Part shown: in pieces, positions 27,043 to 36,022 of the stretch
How positions within the stretch are numbered: the stretch's first letter is position 1
Layout of the letters: the number at the start of each line of letters is the position of its first letter
Origin: Rhodococcus sp. NBC_00297
Lineage (GTDB): Bacteria; Actinomycetota; Actinomycetes; Mycobacteriales; Mycobacteriaceae
Length of the DNA stretch: 64,000 nt
NCBI RefSeq assembly: GCF_036173065.1
Contig: NZ_CP108041.1
Location: 2,421,001 to 2,485,000 of the forward strand
Direction of reading: 5' to 3'
Notes under the pieces: model-generated
What the model was told of the DNA's origin: nothing
The model's input: only the letters and a program-made list of their open reading frames with translations
The model's database searches: none
Program-made: the position numbers and the translations under genes

Positions 27043-28284
27043 CTATCCCAGGGCCGCGAACCCCACCGGATCCGAGAGCAGGGTCGCGACGGTGGACAGG
27101 AACTTGGAGCCCTGTTCGCCGTCGACGAGCCGGTGGTCGAACGATAGACTAAGGGTCGTGACGTGTCGCAGCGCGATCTCCCCGCGGTACTCCCACGGCT
27201 GACGCCGGACGGCCCCGAAGCACAGGATGGCGGCCTCGCCGGGCGTGAGGATCGGGGTGCCCGAATCGATGCCGAACACGCCGATGTTGGTGATCGTGAT
27301 GGTCCCGTCGGCGAGCTCCGCCGGACCGGTCTTCCCCTCCTTGGCGACGGCGGTGAGCGCGGACAGTGACGAGCACAGGTCGCGGAATCCGAGGGTCTGC
27401 GCGTTCTTGATGTTGGGAACCATCAGCCCGCGCGGTGTCGCCGCGGCGATACCGAGGTTCACGTACTTCTTGGTGACGATCTCGTTCGCCGCCTCGTCCC
27501 ACGACGAGTTGAGGCTCGGGTGCTCCCGGACGGCGATGAGCAGGGCCTTCGCGACGAGAGCGAGCGGCGTCACGCGGACGCCGGCCAGCAGTGGGCTCGC
27601 CTTCAGCTCGTCGAGCAACTCCATCATCGGTGTGACGTCGACGGTGACGAACTCGGTGACGTGCGGCGCGGTGAACGCGCTGCGCACCATGGCCTCGGCG
27701 GTGTGCTTGCGGACGCCCTTGATCGGCGTGCGCTCCTCGTCCGCGTGCGGCGCGGAGGAGACGGCCAGGTCGTCGCGGGTCACGTTGCCGTGCGGTCCCG
27801 TCGGGGCCACGGTCGCGAGGTCGATACCGCGCTCACGCGCTTCCTTGCGTACCTGCGGCGCGGCCAGGGGCCGACGACTCGATGTCTCCTCCGCGACGCC
27901 GTAGCCGACGAGGACGGGCGTCCGCGTCGGCGCGGCCCCGACCGTCTCGGACTCCGCCTTCTCGACCGACGGCTCGGGACGCGCGTCGGCTGCCGCCTCG
28001 TCGGCGGTCTCGGGCGAGGCCGGACCGGTCGTCGCCGGACCCGCCACCTCGATGTCGAGGAACGGTGCGCCCACGTCGATGGTGGTGCCCTCCTCGGCGT
28101 GCCGCGCCACGACCACGCCGGCATAGGGAGACGGCAGTTCGACGGACGCCTTCGCGGTCTCGACCTCGGCGATGGTCTGGTTGAGCGTGATGGTGTCGCC
28201 GACGTCGACCGACCAGGTGAGCAGCTCGGCGTCGGCGAGCCCCTCGCCGAGGTCCGGCAGCAGGAATGTCTTGACCGTGGACAT
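27043..28284 (-). CDS. 2-oxoacid dehydrogenase E2 (dihydrolipoyl acyltransferase)
   Basis: A 413-residue E2 core subunit. Domains: an N-terminal lipoyl domain (1-80) with the lipoylated Lys45 in EVETAKASVELP; a Pro/Ala/Glu-rich linker; a peripheral-subunit-binding domain around 130-165 (VRKEARERGIDLATVAPTGPHGNVTRDDL); and the catalytic acyltransferase domain with DHRLVDG (His384, Asp388). The single lipoyl domain and overall size fit a branched-chain 2-oxoacid dehydrogenase E2 such as BkdC, rather than the larger SucB/DlaT type. The usual E1 alpha/beta genes are not next to it. Start ATG 28284 has GAGGAG upstream, and a strong Crp-like palindrome sits at 28319-28334. Confidence 0.9.
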   Translation of the reverse strand: MSTVKTFLLPDLGEGLADAELLTWSVDVGDTITLNQTIAEVETAKASVELPSPYAGVVVARHAEEGTTIDVGAPFLDIEVAGPATTGPASPETADEAAADARPEPSVEKAESETVGAAPTRTPVLVGYGVAEETSSRRPLAAPQVRKEARERGIDLATVAPTGPHGNVTRDDLAVSSAPHADEERTPIKGVRKHTAEAMVRSAFTAPHVTEFVTVDVTPMMELLDELKASPLLAGVRVTPLALVAKALLIAVREHPSLNSSWDEAANEIVTKKYVNLGIAAATPRGLMVPNIKNAQTLGFRDLCSSLSALTAVAKEGKTGPAELADGTITITNIGVFGIDSGTPILTPGEAAILCFGAVRRQPWEYRGEIALRHVTTLSLSFDHRLVDGEQGSKFLSTVATLLSDPVGFAALG

Positions 28285-28318
28285 GGCGGATGCTCCTCGT
28301 GAGTGCACTCGTAAACGC

Positions 28319-28334
28319 TGTGTGTCAGGTCACA
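28319..28334. promoter_or_regulatory. Crp/GlxR-like site before the E2 gene
   Basis: TGTGTGTCAGGTCACA matches TGTGA-N6-TCACA in nine of ten half-site positions and lies 35-50 bp before the E2 start codon. It is a good candidate cAMP-receptor-protein operator; the position near the start would suit repression or close activation. Confidence 0.5.
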
Positions 28335-28432
28335 CAATCACCACGCCGCACAGTGCGCAAGAGACGGCCGACCGAGTGAGCACGATGACCAACGGCGGCG
28401 GTCGAGCGAGGCAGTCGGTCGTGCACCGTGCG

Positions 28433-29275
28433 TCAGCGCAGTGCAGCCACGATCTCGCGCGCGGTGTTCTCGTGACTTTCCGCCGTGGGGTGCAGCGGCA
28501 CCACCGCGTCCGGAGACGTCGGCACCGCGCCGACCATCCAGCTGTCGGCCGCACACACGTCGTGGTCACGGGTGGTCGGCGCGAGGTCGACGAACGTGTC
28601 GTCGTGCGCGGCGGCGGCGCGACTCATCACCGAGTTGAGCTGATCGATGCGGGCCTGTAGGTAGGTCGCGTCCGCGGGCCGCACGGGCTGCGAGTCGAGG
28701 CAGCCACCGGGCCGGATGCCGGTGGGATACCCGACCATCACCACCTGCGCGGCCGGCGCCCGGCGGGCGATCTCGTCGAGGATCGTGTCGTACGTCGCGG
28801 CGAAGGCGTCGATACGGTCGCTGTAGGTGTCCGGACGATCGGAGCACGACGGCGTCAGAGGAGCCGGGAGCACGCTGATACAGCCCGCCGCGAGCTGAAC
28901 CAACTGGATGTCGTTGCCGCCGATTCCCAGGGTGACGAGCGTGGTGTCCGGACCGAGCGCGTCGAACTGCGGTGCGGCGACTCCGCCGCCGAGCCCGGTC
29001 TGCGGTCCCGCGAGGTTCTCGCTCTCCGCGGCGCCGCACGTCACGTCGCGCACCGTGTCGATGCCGAGTTCGCGAGCGACGAGCGTGGGATAGTTCACCG
29101 CGGACCGGCCGCAGATCCCGGACGGTGTCTGCGGTGCGATTCCGCTGCCGGCGGAGAACGAATCTCCCAGCGCGACATACGCACCGGGTGCCGGCGCGGC
29201 GGTCGCGGGAGCGGCGGACAGAGTGCTCGCGGCGGCGGCAGCCGCCACTGCGACGACGAGTCGGCGTGTCGACAT
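28433..29275 (-). CDS. Secreted SGNH/GDSL hydrolase
   Basis: A 280-residue exported esterase or lipase. The N-terminus is a signal peptide (MSTRRL, then an Ala-rich core, with cleavage likely around residue 27). The catalytic Ser39 is in ALGDSFSAGSG, block III is GIGGNDIQLVQ, and the catalytic His lies in VPLHPTAESHENTA near the C-terminus. Six or so Cys residues in the mature part probably form disulfides, as in Streptomyces lipases of this group. I chose ATG 29275 because it gives a proper signal peptide; a longer frame from 29494 reads antisense of the next gene. The 148-bp gap before the E2 gene holds the Crp-like site. Confidence 0.9.
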   Translation of the reverse strand: MSTRRLVVAVAAAAAASTLSAAPATAAPAPGAYVALGDSFSAGSGIAPQTPSGICGRSAVNYPTLVARELGIDTVRDVTCGAAESENLAGPQTGLGGGVAAPQFDALGPDTTLVTLGIGGNDIQLVQLAAGCISVLPAPLTPSCSDRPDTYSDRIDAFAATYDTILDEIARRAPAAQVVMVGYPTGIRPGGCLDSQPVRPADATYLQARIDQLNSVMSRAAAAHDDTFVDLAPTTRDHDVCAADSWMVGAVPTSPDAVVPLHPTAESHENTAREIVAALR

Positions 29276-29285
29276 GCGCGCAGTC

Positions 29286-30086
29286 CTAGTCGGCGTCGTT
29301 CGATGCTTCCGACTCCGCGACGTCGGGTGCGTTCTCCCGCGTCGCCATACCGCCGGCGCCGCCCTGATCGGCGGGTCCGGGTCGACCGCCCTTGGGCTCG
29401 TCGGTGGAGTCGTTCGTCGTCGTCTTCTCGGCCATGGACTCAGCGTAAACGGCCGTGGCGCCGTCGGACGTCGAAAGGTCGGGACCGGGTGCACGCATCC
29501 CTACCGCCGCCAGTTCGAGCGCCGCGAGCGAGCGGACCACGGCGGGGTCGCCCGCGCGCCAGGCGCCGGCGGGATCGGGATGGATGTGCGTCAGTTCCGT
29601 CAGCGGTCGCCGCGCGAGAGCACGCAGCGCGAAGAGGTCGAGGTCGGCGCCGGACCGGAGCAGCGCCGCCGCGGCGGTGGCCTGCCGGGCGAAGCGGATC
29701 CGCCGCGGGAGCCACAGGAGCAGCAGCGCGACGATGGGGAGCAGGGCGACGGTGACACCGAGGAACGACGCCAGCGCCTCGACCGCCGCGACCTGCGCCT
29801 CACCTGCGCCGCGCAGTGCGGCGCCGGCGTCCCCGGCCCGGTCGAACGGTGTGCGGACGTCGTCACCGATGAGTGGGACGGCGGACACCCGTTCGCCCGC
29901 GGACCGGAGGTTGTTCTCCAGTCCGCTTCCGGCGTCGGCGATCTCGCGTCCGGGCGCCGCCAACGCCATCACCGCGTCGTGCAGCGCCAGGCCCACCCGG
30001 ATCCAGACCACGGTCCACACCGCGACCACCACGTCGGCGACCACCTGGCGGGTCCGGCGGGCGGGCAGCTCCGAGTAGAGGGTCAT
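29286..30086 (-). CDS. Membrane protein of unknown function
   Basis: A 266-residue protein I do not recognise. It has two clear membrane helices: about 15-38 (VVADVVVAVWTVVWIRVGLAL) and about 112-132 (FLGVTVALLPIVALLLLWL, followed by a basic RRIRFARQ stop-transfer). Between them is an 80-residue extracytoplasmic stretch. The last 60 residues are hydrophilic, rich in Glu, Gly, Thr and Asp, and probably disordered. Start ATG 30086 shares a base with the stop of the cysteine desulfhydrase gene (TGATG), implying coupling. The partner gene suggests, but does not show, a link to sulfur metabolism. Confidence 0.8.
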   Translation of the reverse strand: MTLYSELPARRTRQVVADVVVAVWTVVWIRVGLALHDAVMALAAPGREIADAGSGLENNLRSAGERVSAVPLIGDDVRTPFDRAGDAGAALRGAGEAQVAAVEALASFLGVTVALLPIVALLLLWLPRRIRFARQATAAAALLRSGADLDLFALRALARRPLTELTHIHPDPAGAWRAGDPAVVRSLAALELAAVGMRAPGPDLSTSDGATAVYAESMAEKTTTNDSTDEPKGGRPGPADQGGAGGMATRENAPDVAESEASNDAD

Positions 30087-31171
30087 CACACGGATTCCGA
30101 CCAGACGCCTGTCGCGAGGAAGTGGTCGATGCAGGCGCGGTGTGCGTCGAGGTTCATGCCGTGGCTTCTCACCCAGGCGTCGTCGTAGTAGGTGCCCTCG
30201 TAGCGCTCTCCCCCGTCGCACAGCAGCGTGACGATGCTCCCCTGCTCTCCGCGAGCCTTCATGTCCGCTGCCAACCGGAACGCGCCGACGAGGTTGGTCC
30301 CGGTCGATCCACCGGCGTGCAGGCCCGTCACCTGGTCGAGCATGCGGACGGCCGCCACCGAGGCGGCGTCGGGGATCTGCACCATGTGCTCGATGACGGC
30401 GGGGACGAACGACGGCTCGACGCGGGGCCGACCGATTCCCTCGATGCGCGATCCGGTGCCGACGGCGTCGCGGGTGTCGTCGCGCCACGCCTCGAAGAAC
30501 GCGGATCCCTCGGGGTCGACGACGCACACCCGGGTGGGCACGCGCCGGTAGCGGCAGTACCGGCCGATGGTCGCGCTGGTGCCACCGGTGCCGGCGCCGA
30601 CCACCACCCAGGTGGGGACGGGGAACCGTTCGAGGGCCATCTGATCGAAGATGGAGGCGGCGATGCTGTTGTTGCCGCGCCAGTCGGTGACCACCGACGC
30701 ATTGGTGAACTGGTCGAGATACAGCCAGTCCTTCTGCGCACCCAGTTCCTCCGCGACGTCGTACACGGCACCCGAGTGCTCGACGAGGCGACAGATGCCG
30801 CCGTAGCGCTCGATCAGCGCGATCTTCGTCGGGCTGGTGGTGGCCGGCATGACCGCGACGAACTCGAGGCCGATGAGCCGGGCGAAGTACGCCTCCGACA
30901 CGGCGGTCGACCCGGACGACGCCTCGACGAGCGTGGTGCGGGGCCCGATGTCCCCGTTGGCCAGGCCGAAGAGGAAGAGCGACCGCGCGAGCCGATGCTT
31001 GAGCGATCCGGTGGGGTGGACCGACTCGTCCTTGAGGTAGAGATCGATGCCCCACTCGGCCGGCAGTGGGAAGGGATGCAGATGAGTGTCCGCGCTGCGG
31101 TTCGCGTCGGCCTCGACGATGCGCAGCGCGTTCTCCACCCAGGAACGGTCCTCGATTCTCATGACGGTCAT
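30086..31171 (-). CDS. cds1: PLP-dependent cysteine desulfhydrase, Cds1-like
   Basis: A 361-residue fold-type II PLP enzyme of the cysteine-synthase superfamily. The PLP lysine is Lys58 in [16 protein letters not shown], the substrate loop is [15 protein letters not shown], and the phosphate loop [14 protein letters not shown] is intact. The length and motifs resemble Cds1 of mycobacteria (Rv3684), which degrades L-cysteine to pyruvate, H2S and ammonia. A true cysteine synthase role is less likely given these motifs but not excluded. ATG 31171 is used; ATG 31162 is an alternative. It is divergent from the type III PKS gene with 90 bp between. Confidence 0.85.
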   Translation of the reverse strand: MTVMRIEDRSWVENALRIVEADANRSADTHLHPFPLPAEWGIDLYLKDESVHPTGSLKHRLARSLFLFGLANGDIGPRTTLVEASSGSTAVSEAYFARLIGLEFVAVMPATTSPTKIALIERYGGICRLVEHSGAVYDVAEELGAQKDWLYLDQFTNASVVTDWRGNNSIAASIFDQMALERFPVPTWVVVGAGTGGTSATIGRYCRYRRVPTRVCVVDPEGSAFFEAWRDDTRDAVGTGSRIEGIGRPRVEPSFVPAVIEHMVQIPDAASVAAVRMLDQVTGLHAGGSTGTNLVGAFRLAADMKARGEQGSIVTLLCDGGERYEGTYYDDAWVRSHGMNLDAHRACIDHFLATGVWSESV

Positions 31172-31223
31172 TCTGTCCGACGCGCGGCCCCGCTCGGTGG
31201 TTGACTGCGGTGGTCAGGGGGAA

Positions 31224-31237
31224 CTCGACCTGTCGAG
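31224..31237. promoter_or_regulatory. 14-bp palindrome in the cds1/PKS divergent region
   Basis: CTCGAC-CT-GTCGAG is a perfect inverted repeat in the 90-bp space between two divergent genes, a typical place for a shared operator. A TTGACT hexamer starts at 31201. Confidence 0.3.
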
Positions 31238-31261
31238 CCCCCACCTTCACGAGAGGCACCT

Positions 31262-32302
31262 GTGACGACCGCATACATCAATGCCATCTCGACCGCCGTT
31301 CCCGAGCACGACGTCCACGACGACTTCGTCGCCTACGCCGACAGCACGTTCACGCTGCGACGTAAGCAATTGCTGTTCCGCCGCATGGCGGATCGCGCGC
31401 AGATCTCGCACCGGTGGTCCGCGTTCCCGTCCATCGCCAGTTTCTACGGCGACGATCCCAACGCCGTCGACACGCAGGCGCGGATGCAGGAGTTCGAGCG
31501 CACCGCTCCCGGACTCGCCGTTCGTGCCGTCGACGGGCTCGGCCTCGGCGACGCGGCAGGGGACATCACCCATCTCATCGTCCTGACATGTACCGGGTTC
31601 TACACTCCGGGAATCGATTTCGAGATCATGAAGCAGTGCGGCGTGCCCACCACGGCAGAGCGCACCCAGGTCGGTTTCATGGGCTGCTTCGCCGGCATCA
31701 ACGGTCTCAAGCTCGCCCACCACATCGTGCGCTCCGAGCCCGCCGCGAAGGTGCTCGTGGTCAGCGTCGAACTGTGCTCGCTGCACATGCAGCAGACCGA
31801 CGATCTCGAGACGATGCTGTCGTTCCTGGTGTTCGGCGACGGCGCCGCGGCCGTGCTGGTCACTGCCGAGTCCACCGGTCTGGCCATGGACTCCTTCCAG
31901 GCCCTCATGATCGAGGACTCCCGCGACCTCATCACCTGGCGCATCGGCGGCATGGGGTTCGACATGGTGCTCTCCGGCAAGGTGCCGGGCTCGTTGTCAC
32001 GCGCGTTGGACGAGACCACGATGAAGACGGTGCTCTCGGGGGCGGAGACGTCGTCGATCGACCTGTGGGCCGTGCATCCCGGTGGTCGCTCGATCCTCGA
32101 CGCGGTGGAGGGCGCGCTGCACCTCGACGCAGACGCTCTGACGTCGTCGCGCCGCGTGCTCGAGAACTACGGCAACATGTCGTCGGCCACCGTGCTGTTC
32201 GTGCTCGCGGACATGCTCGAGCGGGGTGACACCGGGTCGGGATGCGCGATGGCGTTCGGCCCCGGACTCACCGCCGAGACCATGCTGTTCCACGCAGCCT
32301 GA
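31262..32302 (+). CDS. Type III polyketide synthase
   Basis: A 346-residue chalcone/stilbene-synthase-type enzyme that would condense malonyl-CoA units onto an acyl-CoA starter to give pyrones, resorcinols or related phenols. The triad is complete: Cys142 in VGFMGCFAGINGLK, His272 in AVHPGGRSILD and Asn305 in NYGNMSSATVLFVL. The Gly-rich C-terminal MAFGPGLTAETMLF loop is typical. GTG 31262 has a GAGAGG site upstream. A convergent acyl-CoA synthetase gene ends 34 bp after it and could supply starters. No methyltransferase or oxidase typical of alkylresorcinol clusters is next to it. The product cannot be predicted. Confidence 0.9.
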   Translation: MTTAYINAISTAVPEHDVHDDFVAYADSTFTLRRKQLLFRRMADRAQISHRWSAFPSIASFYGDDPNAVDTQARMQEFERTAPGLAVRAVDGLGLGDAAGDITHLIVLTCTGFYTPGIDFEIMKQCGVPTTAERTQVGFMGCFAGINGLKLAHHIVRSEPAAKVLVVSVELCSLHMQQTDDLETMLSFLVFGDGAAAVLVTAESTGLAMDSFQALMIEDSRDLITWRIGGMGFDMVLSGKVPGSLSRALDETTMKTVLSGAETSSIDLWAVHPGGRSILDAVEGALHLDADALTSSRRVLENYGNMSSATVLFVLADMLERGDTGSGCAMAFGPGLTAETMLFHAA

Positions 32303-32336
32303 TCACCCCAGCCGTTCGATCGACCCAGCCGTTCCG

Positions 32337-33956
32337 TCAATCCAGCAGGCGCGTGGCTTCCTCGCGTAGTTCGATCTTGCGGATCTTGCCGGTCACGGTC
32401 ATGGGGAAGGCATCCATGACGCGCAGGTAGCGCGGGATCTTGTATCGCGCGATGCGGCCGTCGCAGTAGGCCCGGAGATCGTCGACGGTCATGGCCGCCG
32501 CGCCCTCACGCAGACGGACGCAGGCCATCAGTTCCTCGCCGTACTTGTCGTCGGGCACACCGATGACCTGGGCGTCCAGGATGTCGGGGTGGGAGTACAG
32601 GAACTCCTCGATCTCACGGGGGTAGATGTTCTCGCCGCCGCGGATCACCATGTCCTTGATGCGCCCGGTGATGGCGACGTAGCCGTCGTCGTCCATGGTG
32701 CCGATGTCGCCCGTGTGCATCCAGTGCTCGGAATCGAGTGCCTCGGCGGTCTTCTCGGGGTCGTCCCAGTAACCGAGCATCACGGAGTACCCCCGTGTGC
32801 ACAGTTCACCGGGCTCTCCGCGGGGAACCGTCTCCCCGGTGACGGGGTCGACGATCTTCACCTCGAGATGCGGTCCGACTCGTCCGACCGTGGACACGCG
32901 CTGCTCGATCGTGTCGTCGGAGCGGGTCTGCAGTGACACCGGAGACGTCTCGGTCATCCCGTAACAGATGGAGACCTCCGCCATTCCCATGACGTCGATG
33001 ACCTGCTTCATCACCTCGGTGGGACAGGGTGATCCGGCCATGATGCCCGTGCGCAGCGACCGAAGATCGTGCTCCGCCAGGTCGGGAACGGCCAGTTCCG
33101 CGATGAACATGGTGGGAACTCCGTAGAGCGAGGTGCACCGCTCGGCGGAGACCGCGGCCAGTGTCGCTGCCGGATCGAACGACGGTCCCGGGATCACCAT
33201 GGTCGAACCGTGCGAGGTGCAGGCGAGGTTTCCCATCACCATCCCGAAGCAGTGATAGAACGGCACGGGAATGCAGACACTGTCCGCCTCGGTGTAATGG
33301 CAGAGTTCGCCGACGAAGTAGCCGTTGTTCAGGATGTTGCGGTGGCTCAGCGTCGCGCCCTTGGGGAATCCCGTGGTGCCGGAGGTGTACTGGATGTTGA
33401 TGGCGTCGTCGGGACCGAGTTCGGCACTGCGCCGGTCGAGTTCGTCCACATCGACGGACTCACCGTCGGTGACGAGGTCGCTCCAGTCGTCGGTGCCGAT
33501 GTACACGACGTGGGCCAGATCGGTGCACTCGCCGCGCACGGCGTCGATCATCGAGGCGTAGTCCGAGGTGCCGTGCGCTCGGACCGCCACCAGCATGGTG
33601 GCGCCGGACTGGTCGAGCACGTACTGCAGCTCGTGCGCACGGTAGGCAGGGTTGATGGTCACCAGCACCGCGCCGATCTTCGCGGTGGCGTACTGGACGA
33701 TGGTCCACTCCGGGCAGTTCGGTGCCCAGATCCCCACGCGATCCCCGCGACGGATTCCGCGCGCGAGCAGGCCGCGGGCGAGATCGTCGACGTCGGATCG
33801 CAACTCGTCGTACGTCCACCGGCGACCGGACGCGACGTCCACGAGAGCGTCCGACGAGCCCACCCGCGCGGCGGTGCGATCGAAGTTCCGCCCGATCGTC
33901 TCGTCGAGCAGCGGCGTGTCGGTCGGGCCGGACGAGTAGGAAGTCTGCGGTGACAA
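32337..33956 (-). CDS. Fatty acyl-CoA synthetase (AMP-binding, FadD-type)
   Basis: A 539-residue adenylate-forming enzyme that activates a carboxylic acid to its CoA thioester. The motifs are all present: P-loop [65 protein letters not shown], and the catalytic Lys in [14 protein letters not shown] near the C-terminus. It looks like a medium-chain FadD of the FadD35 kind. I choose TTG 33956 because AGGAG sits 5 nt before it; the frame is open further up to 34043, but that part has no family similarity. It is convergent with the type III PKS gene. Confidence 0.92.
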   Translation of the reverse strand: MSPQTSYSSGPTDTPLLDETIGRNFDRTAARVGSSDALVDVASGRRWTYDELRSDVDDLARGLLARGIRRGDRVGIWAPNCPEWTIVQYATAKIGAVLVTINPAYRAHELQYVLDQSGATMLVAVRAHGTSDYASMIDAVRGECTDLAHVVYIGTDDWSDLVTDGESVDVDELDRRSAELGPDDAINIQYTSGTTGFPKGATLSHRNILNNGYFVGELCHYTEADSVCIPVPFYHCFGMVMGNLACTSHGSTMVIPGPSFDPAATLAAVSAERCTSLYGVPTMFIAELAVPDLAEHDLRSLRTGIMAGSPCPTEVMKQVIDVMGMAEVSICYGMTETSPVSLQTRSDDTIEQRVSTVGRVGPHLEVKIVDPVTGETVPRGEPGELCTRGYSVMLGYWDDPEKTAEALDSEHWMHTGDIGTMDDDGYVAITGRIKDMVIRGGENIYPREIEEFLYSHPDILDAQVIGVPDDKYGEELMACVRLREGAAAMTVDDLRAYCDGRIARYKIPRYLRVMDAFPMTVTGKIRKIELREEATRLLD

Positions 33957-34103
33957 AGTCGCTCCTCGAGGCTCGGGTACCTCCGCGACGCTAATCCATG
34001 GGACGGCCGCCCGTCTGCGGTTTCCCCGATTTCGGTTAATCATGATTCATCGAAGTGGCGGTGTTTCCGTTCGGCGTTCACCGGGTGTCCCTATGCTTCG
34101 TCG

Positions 34104-35342
34104 ATGCCGCTGCAACGACGACTGAGCACGCGCGACGCCGTCGTCATCGGCGTGGGGTCGATGGTCGGCGCCGGGGTGTTCTCCGCCTTCGGCCCGGCCG
34201 CGGCGGCCGCGGGTGGCGGGCTGCTGGTCGGGCTCGCCGTCGCCGCCGTCGTGGCGTTCTGCAACGCGACGTCGACTGCCCAGCTCGCCGCGGTGCACCC
34301 CACGTCCGGCGGCGCCTACGCCTACGGGCGAGCGCGACTCGGTGACCGGTGGGGCTTCCTGGCGGGCTGGAGCTTCGTGGTCGGCAAGACCGCGAGTTGT
34401 GCCGCCATGGCCCTGACGTTCGGCGCGTACGCGTGGCCCGAGCACGCACGGGCGCTCGCCGTGATCGCGGTGGTGGCGCTGGCGGCGGTCAACTGCCTGG
34501 GCATCACCCGCACCGCGTCGGTCACGCGCGTGCTCGTGGCGGTGGTGCTCGTCGTGCTCGTCGCGGCACTGATCATCGGTGCGACCGGCTCGTCCACCGT
34601 GACGGGCGCCGGGTTCTCGGCGACCTCGGGTCCGGTGGGCGTTCTGCAGTCCGCGGGGATCCTGTTCTTCGCCTTCGCCGGGTACGCGCGCATCGCGACG
34701 CTCGGAGAGGAGGTGCGGGACCCGGCGCGCACCATCCCGCGCGCCGTGGTCGGCGCCCTCGCGTGCGCGGTCGTGATCTACGCGGCCGTCGCAGTGATGC
34801 TGCTGCACGTTCTCGGGGCGGACGCACTCGCGCGCTCGACGGCTCCGGTGGCCGCGGCAATGGACGCGGTCGGGGCACACTGGGCGGGCCCGGTGGTGCG
34901 CGTCGGGGCATCGGCCGCGGCTCTCGGAGCCCTGCTGGGACTGATCGCGGGGATCGGCCGCACCACGATGGCGATGGCGCGGGAAGGGGACATGCCGCGA
35001 TACCTCGCGCACGTCGACGAGCGCCGCTCGGTTCCGCGCGCCGCGGAGATCACCGTGGCCGCCGTGGTGGTCGTCGTGGTTCTCACGCTCGACGTGCGGA
35101 ACGCGATCGGATTCTCGTCGTTCGGAGTTCTCGTCTATTACGCCGTGGCCAATGCCGCGGCATTCACGCAGACCGGTTCCGATCGCCGGTGGCCGCGGGC
35201 ACTGCAGATGCTCGGGCTCTGCGGCTGCGTCCTGCTGGCGGTCACACTGCCCGCGGCGGCGGTGGTGGTCGGAATCGGGGTTCTGTCGGCAGGGTCGGCC
35301 GGACGGTGGATGCTGCAGCGCCGGCGCGCACTGCGGTCATGA
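34104..35342 (+). CDS. APC family amino-acid permease
   Basis: A 412-residue membrane transporter with 11-12 helices. Helix 1 has the unwound IGVGSMVGAGVFSAFGPA motif of the amino acid-polyamine-organocation family. HPTSGGAYAYGRARLGDRWGFLAGWSFVVGK (helix 3 region) and FAFAGYARIATLGEEVRDPARTIPRA are also typical. It is somewhat shorter than average at the C-terminus. A TATGCT -10 box (34092-34097) ends 6 nt before ATG 34104, pointing to a leaderless mRNA. The 147-bp upstream region is relatively A/T-rich around 34031-34050. The substrate is unknown. Confidence 0.9.
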   Translation: MPLQRRLSTRDAVVIGVGSMVGAGVFSAFGPAAAAAGGGLLVGLAVAAVVAFCNATSTAQLAAVHPTSGGAYAYGRARLGDRWGFLAGWSFVVGKTASCAAMALTFGAYAWPEHARALAVIAVVALAAVNCLGITRTASVTRVLVAVVLVVLVAALIIGATGSSTVTGAGFSATSGPVGVLQSAGILFFAFAGYARIATLGEEVRDPARTIPRAVVGALACAVVIYAAVAVMLLHVLGADALARSTAPVAAAMDAVGAHWAGPVVRVGASAAALGALLGLIAGIGRTTMAMAREGDMPRYLAHVDERRSVPRAAEITVAAVVVVVVLTLDVRNAIGFSSFGVLVYYAVANAAAFTQTGSDRRWPRALQMLGLCGCVLLAVTLPAAAVVVGIGVLSAGSAGRWMLQRRRALRS

Positions 35343-35361
35343 CATCACTACTGCCCTGACG

Positions 35362-35730
35362 TCACTGGGCAGAGTTGTACGCCTCTTCGACCTCGGCCGG
35401 AATACGTCCGCGGCTCGAGACCGTGTACCCGTTCTGATTCGCCCACTCGCGAATGGCTTTGGTCTGCAGAGGATCTCGCGGAGACGAGCCGACCTGCGTC
35501 GCCGTTCCGGTCGCCTTCTTCGCCGTGGCCTTCTTGCCACGTGACGACACCTTCGTGGCGTGCTCGGCCCAGTAATCGAGTTGCTTGCGGAACTCCTTGG
35601 CATTCTTCACACCGAGATCGATCTCGTACTCCACACCGTCGACCGAGAAACCGATGGTCTCCCCTTTACCCGATTTGATGGGTGCGCCGTCGATATCGTC
35701 GACCAATTCCACGAAGACCTGTTTCGCCAT
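35362..35730 (-). CDS. lsr2: Nucleoid-associated protein Lsr2
   Basis: A 122-residue xenogeneic silencer that bridges DNA and binds A/T-rich sequences. The N-terminal dimerisation domain starts [40 protein letters not shown] basic Lys/Thr-rich linker follows at 60-80, and the DNA-binding domain contains [22 protein letters not shown], with the minor-groove Arg-Gly-Arg at 107-109. Length is normal (about 110-120). ATG 35730 has AGGA upstream; earlier in-frame Met codons lack similarity. Lsr2 proteins generally also control their own genes, and the A/T-richer region upstream would suit that. Confidence 0.96.
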   Translation of the reverse strand: MAKQVFVELVDDIDGAPIKSGKGETIGFSVDGVEYEIDLGVKNAKEFRKQLDYWAEHATKVSSRGKKATAKKATGTATQVGSSPRDPLQTKAIREWANQNGYTVSSRGRIPAEVEEAYNSAQ

Positions 35731-36022
35731 GACGCTGTGGTTCCTTTCGATGATGAGTTCCCCGACCGAACCGGACATGGATTCATCGAGCCGTCGTCGA
35801 CTCGTGGGTCCGACCACCATCGCGGTTCTTCCGCCAGAGTTTATCCATCTCGAAGCCCGATTAGCGAGTCACCGCCAATTCCGGTTCGATGTCGTGTACT
35901 CGTGCCGGTCCTTCGATACCGCACGGTTCGGTCGTTCGAGGTCACGCGGCTCGGGAAATATTCTCCGCCGGGCGGGCGTTCGCACCTGAGAAGTCTTCTT
36001 TTTCTCGAAAGGGTGAACGCAC
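35731..36022. other. Intergenic region between lsr2 and the LLM gene
   Basis: This 292-bp divergent promoter region is the longest gap in the window and is visibly richer in A and T than its surroundings, including a pyrimidine run cttctttttctc near 36000. I find no open frame with coding character and no RNA gene. It probably holds both promoters and possibly Lsr2 binding sites. Confidence 0.5.

Noticed and set aside
28285-28432. Possible missing E1 gene fragment before the E2 gene
   Set aside because: The gap has no coding character on either strand and no similarity to E1 subunits; it reads as a promoter region.
32309-32335. Direct repeat of cccagccgtt between PKS and synthetase ends
   Set aside because: Short, unsymmetrical, and likely chance in G/C-rich sequence.
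34038-34047. AATCATGATT palindrome in the acyl-CoA synthetase/permease region
   Set aside because: Only 10 bp, no flanking symmetry and no regulator nearby; kept out of the feature list.
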